Positions 16,016-21,930 of a stretch of DNA of 64,000 bases are shown here, piece after piece. A program made the position numbers and the translations under genes. The stretch is from the NCBI RefSeq assembly GCF_000420465.1, contig NZ_ATUZ01000011.1, positions 310,001-374,000 on the forward strand. Direction: 5' to 3'. The number at the start of each line of letters is the position of its first letter. Position 1 is the stretch's first letter. The DNA comes from Desulfovibrio desulfuricans DSM 642. GTDB taxonomy: Bacteria > Desulfobacterota > Desulfovibrionia > Desulfovibrionales > Desulfovibrionaceae. The notes beneath the pieces are model-generated. The model was not told the origin of the DNA. It ran no database searches and was given only the letters and a program-made list of their open reading frames with translations.

Positions 16016-16104
16016 GCAAAAAAGCAAAAGGCCGGGAGCTCAAAACCGCTGCGAGGCGGCAGGCATATTCCCCCGAAGGGTATTTTATTAGCCTACTCCC
16101 GACC
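16016..16104 (-). ncRNA. C4-type antisense RNA (phage immunity control)
   Basis: The minus strand folds into a closing helix of 9 pairs (16096-16104 with 16030-16038, one G-U). Inside are two hairpins: one with a TTCG-containing loop (about 16068-16080) and one with loop CTCGCA (about 16048-16058). A T-rich tail follows. The second loop, CCTCGCAG, is complementary to CTGCGAG at 16171-16179 upstream and at 15990-15999 downstream, the latter covering the ribosome site of the 15982 gene. The first loop can pair with CCCCGAA (16151-16160) and TTCCCC (15983-15989). This two-loop, two-target layout is that of P1/P7 C4 RNA and P4 CI RNA. Confidence 0.75.
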
Positions 16105-16205
16105 ATAATAGCCGAAGAAGCGCCACCAAAAGGGCGCAAAAAAAGCCTTTCTTTCGGGGTCAGGCATCCGCTCGCAGAGGTGTTTTGAAGCACCGTGTGG
16201 AGAGA

Positions 16206-16844
16206 TTAGAAAATGAGCTTCCTGTAGTCAAGCGGGATGGAACCTTCAAAGTCGTCGAGGTTCCATTCACCGGGCGGGAGGATCTCTTCTTCGTTGAGCA
16301 TTTTTTGGGTGATTTTTATGAATATGTTGTAAAAATTTAAAAATGCAGCCAATTTTTTCATTAATTCATTGAACTCGTCAGAATCAACTTTAATACTTTT
16401 TCCAAGGGATTCTTGAATAGTGCTGTCCTTTAATAGTATATCCTGCATATTTTTTGCCCACATAGCAAAACCATGGGGGCATTCAAGGCATATCAACGTA
16501 TAAAAATGTACACATCGTGTGACATCAAATTTACCTATTCCCAATAGGTGGGGATTGATCGCGGATAAAAAATCCGCACAGAGTTCTTTCCGTTGTTCGT
16601 ACCGTAGTTTTTTCATTTGAAGCTCAAAATCAACCCGCTGGCGTTGTTCTGCTTTGTCATTGTTCAATAAAGACACAATAAAATTACCAATGGCACCAAT
16701 CAGACCACCAATTGAAGCGGATAAAACCCCTTTTAAAAAATCTTGGTTTTGTGGGGCAACGCTGTCCTTTAGCAGATAAAAAAGACCAAACAAGGCCAAG
16801 CACATGCAGAATATAGCAAAATTATATTTTTTCATTTCGGGCAT
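16206..16844 (-). CDS. Unknown membrane protein in prophage accessory block
   Basis: A 212-residue protein with two adjacent membrane segments near the N-terminus (about 6-25 and 37-62), followed by a charged cytoplasmic domain with a possible coiled coil (DKAEQRQRVDFELQMKKLRY). The start at 16844 overlaps the end of the DUF2971 gene, so the two are translationally coupled. The gene is AT-rich compared with the phage structural genes. A membrane protein paired with a DUF2971 protein suggests a two-gene moron, perhaps for superinfection exclusion, but that is inference. Confidence 0.6.
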   Translation of the reverse strand: MPEMKKYNFAIFCMCLALFGLFYLLKDSVAPQNQDFLKGVLSASIGGLIGAIGNFIVSLLNNDKAEQRQRVDFELQMKKLRYEQRKELCADFLSAINPHLLGIGKFDVTRCVHFYTLICLECPHGFAMWAKNMQDILLKDSTIQESLGKSIKVDSDEFNELMKKLAAFLNFYNIFIKITQKMLNEEEILPPGEWNLDDFEGSIPLDYRKLIF

Positions 16845-16845
16845 C

Positions 16846-17751
16846 TCATTGCTGGCATCCTTTAACATCAACAATCTGTTCGGGTACAAGTCTCCCCGAG
16901 GATGATTTAACCATTCGAAATAAATCAATTTCAAATTTGTTGCAGAAAATGTTTGCTGTATTTAGCAATGATTCACACGCCTTCACGCCAAGGTAGATTT
17001 CTTTGATTGCGGCGGGCGGAATATCTTCTATGTCTGATCTGGGCTGTTCTTCAGTTTTTTTCAATCGTGTTACAATACGCCATTCTTTTTCATACGCAAG
17101 GTGTGGATCCTTGGTAAAGAAAATGTTTTTTGTTGTATTGTCCTCATCACCAAAAAAAAGATCATTAAAGCAAGGGAGCTCCTCGTACTGCGGGTAGCAG
17201 ACAGGAGCTAACACCCCAAGCATTTTATCGTGATCTGTCTGTCGGTGGAAAAAAGAATGGGTGGTGTCAAATCCTGCTACAAAGCCACAATGTCCTCCCC
17301 AAAAACCCTTAGCGTACTGTTCCCACATGATGGCGTTTGCAGGGTCGCTTGTGAGGCAAAGAACGCCATGAGGGATTTTGTAAAGGTGAGATCCTAAGAT
17401 GCTGTTTGCTGCAGATTGACCTTCCTGTGTTTCAACCAGTGGTGTGTTATCTTCTATTAACTTCGCAGGTAGTTCTTGTAGGGCATCGATGGCCCGGGAA
17501 ATGAAGGCCTTACCGAAGCCACTTTGGAAAAAGGGAGCATCTTCGGTAATCCACGAAGATAACCTTGTGCTTTGCTCTATGATCTTTTGCTTTGTACCAA
17601 GGGGATTGATAACAGCTTTTGTTTTTGGTGCGCATTCGTATAGAGCTTTGAATTTGTCTGATGGCGTGAATCGCAACTGCGGCTTTTCAAAGAAGCTTTC
17701 CCGGTCAGTGGACATGTACTTATACAAAATTGGCGGCACGGGTTGCGTCAT
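16846..17751 (-). CDS. DUF2971 domain protein
   Basis: A 301-residue protein with the usual DUF2971 landmarks in order: ILYKYMS (9-15), LRFTPSDKFKALYE (26-39), GVLCLTSDPANAIMWEQYA near 130-150, YEKEWRI near 225, and IKEIYLGVKA near 250. The family is of unknown biochemistry and is often found in prophages and genomic islands near defence genes. It is the first gene of a two-gene unit with the membrane protein downstream. AT-rich composition marks it as an acquired moron. Confidence 0.75.
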   Translation of the reverse strand: MTQPVPPILYKYMSTDRESFFEKPQLRFTPSDKFKALYECAPKTKAVINPLGTKQKIIEQSTRLSSWITEDAPFFQSGFGKAFISRAIDALQELPAKLIEDNTPLVETQEGQSAANSILGSHLYKIPHGVLCLTSDPANAIMWEQYAKGFWGGHCGFVAGFDTTHSFFHRQTDHDKMLGVLAPVCYPQYEELPCFNDLFFGDEDNTTKNIFFTKDPHLAYEKEWRIVTRLKKTEEQPRSDIEDIPPAAIKEIYLGVKACESLLNTANIFCNKFEIDLFRMVKSSSGRLVPEQIVDVKGCQQ

Positions 17752-17828
17752 GACCTCCCCCTATTCTTTCACTGCTCAAATAATCATCGCCTTCACAAAA
17801 GCATGGCACTCAAGGCTAGCCCCTGGAT

Positions 17829-18212
17829 TCAACAATCATAGTCCGTCTGCTTGATGTAGCTAATGCTAAAAGTGCGCGTCAACAATGGGTATTTACGCTC
17901 AATGGCGTCGGCATATTCTTCAAACTCGCTGCGCAGTTCCTGCCAAGAGGCAAGGATAGCCTTTTGCTTTTGCGGGGTTCCCGTTGCGCAGTCGTAGTTG
18001 GTCAGCAAAGCTCTAAATCTTTCACTCACATCGCGCAGGGCAACCACATCATGCTTGGCAAGAAGTGCCAGACAGTTCTCCCGCCGCGTGGAAAAAACTT
18101 GTGGATTACTAAAGAGCGTTTTTGAGATGGCAAAGCCCGATACGTTCAAGCTCCAGCCATAGAGCGCTTCTTTGTCTGGTGGGCAAAATGGATCAGTCCG
18201 TTTTTTTGTCAT
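17829..18212 (-). CDS. Unknown phage accessory protein
   Basis: A 127-residue soluble protein beginning MTKKRTDPFCPPDKEALYGW and predicted mainly helical. No motif is recognised. It lies 77 bp upstream of the DUF2971 gene in the same direction and may share its promoter. The 252-bp gap upstream (18213-18464) contains a terminator belonging to the previous unit, so a promoter must lie between 18213 and about 18375. Confidence 0.55.
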   Translation of the reverse strand: MTKKRTDPFCPPDKEALYGWSLNVSGFAISKTLFSNPQVFSTRRENCLALLAKHDVVALRDVSERFRALLTNYDCATGTPQKQKAILASWQELRSEFEEYADAIERKYPLLTRTFSISYIKQTDYDC

Positions 18213-18375
18213 GGCTGTCCTTCCTTTTGAGTTGGAACAGCATAGCGCAAAATGGGCTTCAATTTCCAGAATGGACGAGTAGGAAGGTAACTCCTACTGA
18301 TTGGCAGTTTTGCAATAGATCATCAGTGGATTAGGCAAATTTATATAGGTCATGTTGCCCGGATTGATTGTGGGC

Positions 18376-18400
18376 AATAAAAAAGCCGGAATATCCGGCT
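18376..18400 (-). terminator. Terminator of the 20313-18465 accessory unit
   Basis: On the minus strand AGCCGGA, a 3-base loop and TCCGGCT (18400-18384) are followed by TTTTTATT. This 7-bp stem with a U-tract lies 65 bp downstream of the 18465 stop. Confidence 0.85.
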
Positions 18401-18464
18401 GTTGGTGAACACTTCTTGTGGCGGCGGGTACTTTGGGTAATGCACCTTGCACCGTCCGTGTGCT

Positions 18465-19061
18465 TTATTTGTTTGTTGGTGAGACGGTTACGGGCGGCTG
18501 TGCTGTGCTTGGTTGAGACGGTTGCTCTATGGTAGCCCCTTTGATCAGTCTGCCGACAGGGTCGGAAACAAAAATAGAGGTGGCAGCTAAAATCAAAGCA
18601 ATGAGTGACAGGAAGGCGATGTTACCTATCACACCAGAAGCGCACCAGTTCCAAAATATCCGCCATCCGCCGGGTTTCAATTGGTGTATTGTGTCGGCAA
18701 AGCCCTGCTTCTGCCCTTGAGTTAATTCCGTCAAGGCCTGCTTCTGGCCGTCTTTTGCAGCCTTTTTAAAGTCTTCAAGGTTTTCTTTGATGATATCATC
18801 TGTGAAATCTGAAAGTTGACGCTCCGCGTCCCGCAAGTATTGGGCTATGCGTCCTTCGCTCTGCGTATGAAACTCGTCCAGTTCGTGTTCTTCTGGATCA
18901 TTTCCCTCATGCTTGCGTTTAAACGCCTCAATATATGCAATTTTTTCTTGCTTATAGATGCCATACGCAAGCAGCCCCAGAACGTTCTGGGGCTGACTGG
19001 GGTCTGTCGGGATTTCTCCAACTAGACGCGAAAATATGTAGTTGTATTGTCTGGTGCCCAT
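18465..19061 (-). CDS. Unknown single-pass membrane protein
   Basis: A 198-residue protein with a long charged N-terminal domain (1-135, rich in Glu, Lys and Gln, with DAERQLSDFTDDIIKENLED as likely coiled coil). One membrane segment follows (about 142-164, VIGNIAFLSLIALILAATSI), then a short Pro/Thr-rich tail. It lies 2 bp after the 59-residue gene, so the two are co-translated. A cytoplasmic sensor with a C-terminal membrane anchor is the visible layout. No family recognised. Confidence 0.55.
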   Translation of the reverse strand: MGTRQYNYIFSRLVGEIPTDPSQPQNVLGLLAYGIYKQEKIAYIEAFKRKHEGNDPEEHELDEFHTQSEGRIAQYLRDAERQLSDFTDDIIKENLEDFKKAAKDGQKQALTELTQGQKQGFADTIHQLKPGGWRIFWNWCASGVIGNIAFLSLIALILAATSIFVSDPVGRLIKGATIEQPSQPSTAQPPVTVSPTNK

Positions 19062-19063
19062 TT

Positions 19064-19243
19064 TTAGACGGCAGCCTTTTTATAGGCTTCCACGACAAGG
19101 GTCGTTTTATTAAATGGGCGAACAGTGCGCTTGATGCGCTTAAAGAAACTTTCGTCGTTAGCGGAAAGTGTCCGAGAATCTTTTTTTATAATTCTGTCAT
19201 TGATTCGACGGACGTCTGCTTCAGTGACAATTTTATTTTCCAT
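19064..19243 (-). CDS. Small basic protein of unknown function
   Basis: A 59-residue Lys/Arg-rich protein (MENKIVTEADVRRINDRIIK). ATG 19243 was chosen because the upstream extension of the frame has no ribosome site. It directly precedes the 198-residue membrane protein with 2 bp between. A small basic partner in front of a membrane protein could be a regulatory or antitoxin-like subunit, but nothing in the sequence proves it. Confidence 0.5.
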   Translation of the reverse strand: MENKIVTEADVRRINDRIIKKDSRTLSANDESFFKRIKRTVRPFNKTTLVVEAYKKAAV

Positions 19244-19368
19244 GGTAGTACTCCGTGATATGCTTTGTACCCGACACATTAAAAATTGGCAATCTCCAAG
19301 TTTTTGTCAATGCCCCTACTTGTTTCAAGGCTTGCAGGAGAGGGGCTGCGCTTGTCTGGCTCGGTGAG

Positions 19369-20313
19369 TCAGTCTTTTTTAGTTTCGGGCTTGATTGACC
19401 GTATGAGCTGTGTTGCCGTTTCCATGCACTCTTTGGCAAAGCTGACGTCTGGGGTTTTTGTGAGATATGTTTCCGGCCATTTTATATCTTCTTTGAGCAT
19501 GGCAATCAATTCTGCACTACTGTAACTATTATCATTGGACTCTTTTATGGCCAGGTAAGCAAGGAAATAACGTTCAAGAATTGATTTTATTTTTATAAGA
19601 TGTGTTGAAGTGTCTACATAATGCCTATATTGTTTTAAAAACCATGCGCTTAAAAATTCTATGAAAATAAATATTAAGGAACAGCAGGCTATCCCATAAA
19701 GGTGCTGTGGCTGAAAACCTGAAAAAAACATTACTATTTGCCAGCATGCTACTGAAAATATATAGAAATATATTCCATAGTTAGAGTAATTTTTGCCATT
19801 ATCTAGGAGGAGCGATGCTTTTTGGTCTGCATTGTCAATCTGTGCGTCAAGGAAAATACGCATATCTGTAAAATATTCCTGAAATGAATCAAATTTTTTT
19901 TGTTCCATCAGATGGATATTAAATGATTTGATTGTATTTAATGTATTGTCATAATCATTCTTTTGAATTTTTCTGATGTTATTGTTTTTGTCAATATCAA
20001 TAAATTCAACAGGTTTGTTTTCAAAGCGCTTTTTATATAGCGATGTGATTGAAATTACGGGTGCAACTATCATTGATATGCCAAATATTGCAATAATAGC
20101 ATTCCCGCTACTGATGAACTGCAATAAAAAGTCTTTTGCATCTGATCGTGTTGAAATATAAAGCAAAAAAATTCCGCCGAAGAAAAATGCAATACCTGGA
20201 ATAATTACTGGGGTTATTACTTGCGACAACGCTAACCTCCGTTCTGCATTTATATCCTTGAGAGGAGGCGTTGGTGCGCTGTCTGCATTATTTTGTTCAG
20301 GAAAATCTTGCAT
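19369..20313 (-). CDS. Unknown four-helix membrane protein
   Basis: A 314-residue protein with two pairs of membrane segments: ITPVIIPGIAFFFGGIFLLY and AIIAIFGISMIVAPVISI in the first third, GIYFYIFSVACWQIVMFFSG and GIACCSLIFIFIEFLSAWFL in the second half. A charged loop with a likely coiled coil lies between them, and the C-terminal 80 residues are soluble. ATG 20313 was preferred because GAGGAT lies just upstream. Strongly AT-rich. The layout recalls small effector membrane proteins of phage-defence modules, but no family could be assigned. Confidence 0.6.
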   Translation of the reverse strand: MQDFPEQNNADSAPTPPLKDINAERRLALSQVITPVIIPGIAFFFGGIFLLYISTRSDAKDFLLQFISSGNAIIAIFGISMIVAPVISITSLYKKRFENKPVEFIDIDKNNNIRKIQKNDYDNTLNTIKSFNIHLMEQKKFDSFQEYFTDMRIFLDAQIDNADQKASLLLDNGKNYSNYGIYFYIFSVACWQIVMFFSGFQPQHLYGIACCSLIFIFIEFLSAWFLKQYRHYVDTSTHLIKIKSILERYFLAYLAIKESNDNSYSSAELIAMLKEDIKWPETYLTKTPDVSFAKECMETATQLIRSIKPETKKD

Positions 20314-20389
20314 AACTAAATCCTCATTTTTTTTTTTATGAGTTTGAGGCACATGATATTTTTTGGCAAGCATCAGGCCACCTGGGGGT

Positions 20390-20681
20390 GGGGTCTCGGA
20401 AAGGGGTAACAACTGGCACAAGTATATTTTTTAGTATTCAATGTGCTGAAATATATGACGTATTCTTGTAACCAAAAATAGTAACAAAAGGTTACATGAA
20501 AGGTAACATTCAATAAATTAAGCGTGTTGGTGTAACCAGCGAGGGGCACGAAAAAGGGTTACAATGTTACCTTTTGTAACCAGAATGTAGAAGTTTATGA
20601 AATCATATATCTATCTGTAATTACAAATCATAATGGTGATTCTGAAAATTTGTGCCAGTTGTAACCTCTTTCCGAGACCCC
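20390..20681. repeat. GTAAC-repeat region framed by 32-bp inverted repeats (candidate replication origin)
   Basis: Bases 20390-20421 and 20650-20681 are inverted copies with 30 of 32 matches (beginning GGGGTCTCGGAAAG on the left). Within the 292 bp there are ten copies of GTAAC/GTTAC at 20406, 20468, 20481, 20491, 20503, 20532, 20558, 20566, 20576 and 20661. Several extend to GGTTACA or TGTAACC, including an 8-bp inverted pair at 20557-20564/20574-20581. The interior is AT-rich and codes for nothing. P4-alpha primases recognise clustered short iterons at ori and crr, and this phage has such a primase 1.2 kb away. A regulator-binding region is the alternative. Confidence 0.6.
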
Positions 20682-20747
20682 CCTTGGCGGGTAAATGCCG
20701 CCCTTTCTCGCGCGTGTATGCGCGTGCGTGTGAGGGGATAGAGGGTA

Positions 20748-20770
20748 ATAAAAAAGCCCCTCGCGGGGCT
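20748..20770 (-). terminator. Terminator after the 21317-20778 gene
   Basis: On the minus strand AGCCCC-GCGA-GGGGCT is followed by TTTTT and ATT. It lies 8 bp past the stop of the 179-residue gene. Confidence 0.88.
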
Positions 20771-20777
20771 GTTATGT

Positions 20778-21317
20778 CTAATCACTCATAAGTCGCTTTG
20801 TTAGCTCTCTGTTATAATTCTCCCTGTCAATTCTCTTTTGTAGAATCTCGCTTGCCTTTTTGTACAATATATTGGGCAAATTCTTTTTTTGCTCTAAAAT
20901 GATCTCGTCAACTTTATTTTGGAATGCTTGGAGCAATCGATACTCTGGTTTGGCTTTGTCAACAGCATCTTCATATGTAATACCAGTGGTATTAATAAGA
21001 ATTGTTCTTCCGCCAGGTAGTACTATGATTTTATTATCAGTTAGTATGCTTTTGTCAAAATTTTTTTCTGAATTGAGCGGAATTCTTATAGCTACAGAGG
21101 CTGGCTCATCATCACTAGCCGTGACTTTGGTTTGCGAAAAGTCGATGTGAATAGTCGGAAAAACGTATGTCTCTATCCTTTTCTCGCAAATTTTTTCAAG
21201 GCTTTGCGGCTCGATAGGGTTCGCGACGATCTGGGTTGTTAGGCGGTCAGGGATATCTTTCAATAAGTTTTGGAATTCGAACACCATAGCCTTCAATATT
21301 TCATTGTCATACAACAT
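20778..21317 (-). CDS. Unknown phage accessory protein
   Basis: A 179-residue soluble protein beginning MLYDNEILKAMVFEFQNLLK, with a predicted beta-rich centre (KIIVLPGGRTILINTTGITY) and helical charged ends. It stands alone: its own terminator lies 8 bp downstream, and hairpins separate it from the gene upstream. AT-rich. It sits between the candidate origin and the replication genes, so a replication or partner role is possible, but no family is recognised. Confidence 0.55.
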   Translation of the reverse strand: MLYDNEILKAMVFEFQNLLKDIPDRLTTQIVANPIEPQSLEKICEKRIETYVFPTIHIDFSQTKVTASDDEPASVAIRIPLNSEKNFDKSILTDNKIIVLPGGRTILINTTGITYEDAVDKAKPEYRLLQAFQNKVDEIILEQKKNLPNILYKKASEILQKRIDRENYNRELTKRLMSD

Positions 21318-21391
21318 GAGGAAGCCTCCAGGCTAACGTTTAAGCCATAGTAGTAGTTGTTTGCATGTCTATCAATGGTCTGATCTTCAGT

Positions 21392-21475
21392 AAAAAGCCC
21401 CGCGCCGGGAGGGAGATCCAGCGCGGGGCAGACGGTAAGACAAAGATGAAGGGTCTTAATCGGTTTAAGACCCTT
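21392..21475 (-). terminator. Tandem hairpins ending the replication operon
   Basis: Reading leftward from the 21508 stop, a first hairpin has the stem AAGGGTCTTAA (21449-21459 with 21465-21475, 5-base loop). A second pairs GCCCCGCGC (21397-21405) with 21421-21429 and ends in TTTTT. The second is a convincing leftward terminator. Confidence 0.75.
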
Positions 21476-21507
21476 TCAGCCTTGGGGCATGGTCATTATG
21501 AGGTTGT

Positions 21508-21930
21508 TCACCAGCCGCGCCAGCGGGTGAGTTCTTCCACCAGCGCGTCCAGTGTGGGGAACCATCTTGTCACGCAGCCCTTAATCATCACGCCGGGCTG
21601 TTCATTGGGCCCCGGCACGCCCCACACAGGCACGCCAGAGGCAAAGGCCATGCCCAGTTCCGCCGAGGCATCGCAGCCGCCGGGGCCGATGTATGCGATC
21701 AAATCCGCACTGCCCAGGGCGCGGCTGCAAAAGGCAAAGGCCGCGCCGTGCGGATCCTCGTTTTTGCGCTGGTCAAAGCCCGGCCCCGGCGCGGGTAAAA
21801 AGCGCGTCCAGTCCAGCACCTCATAGCGGGAAAGTTCCAGGGCCTGACGCAGCCGGCGGTAAGCCGCCAGGTTGCGCGTGGATGTGCAGATGTAGAGCCT
21901 GCGGGCCGTGCTGCCCGAAAACATGTTCAT
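21508..21930 (-). CDS. Nucleoside 2-deoxyribosyltransferase-like protein
   Basis: A 140-residue Rossmann-like protein. RRLYICTSTRNLAAYRRLRQ near the N-terminus and ADLIAYIGPGGCDASAELGM followed by ASGVPVWGV match the layout of the nucleoside deoxyribosyltransferase / YtoQ-like superfamily, with the Asp-x-x-x-Glu active-site pattern in DASAE. It overlaps the primase-helicase stop by 4 bases and is last in the replication operon. It may alter a nucleotide or nucleotide signal, but substrate is unknown. Confidence 0.65.
   Translation of the reverse strand: MNMFSGSTARRLYICTSTRNLAAYRRLRQALELSRYEVLDWTRFLPAPGPGFDQRKNEDPHGAAFAFCSRALGSADLIAYIGPGGCDASAELGMAFASGVPVWGVPGPNEQPGVMIKGCVTRWFPTLDALVEELTRWRGW

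Noticed and set aside
15924..16193. 89-residue minus-strand frame across the structured RNA (resembling annotated 'ash'-type small proteins)
   Set aside because: The same bases form the RNA helices and target sites, which explain them better; the frame has no independent protein signature.
20460..20600. GTAAC motifs as a CRISPR array
   Set aside because: Units are only 5-8 bp, in both orientations and irregularly spaced, with no spacers of constant length and no cas genes.
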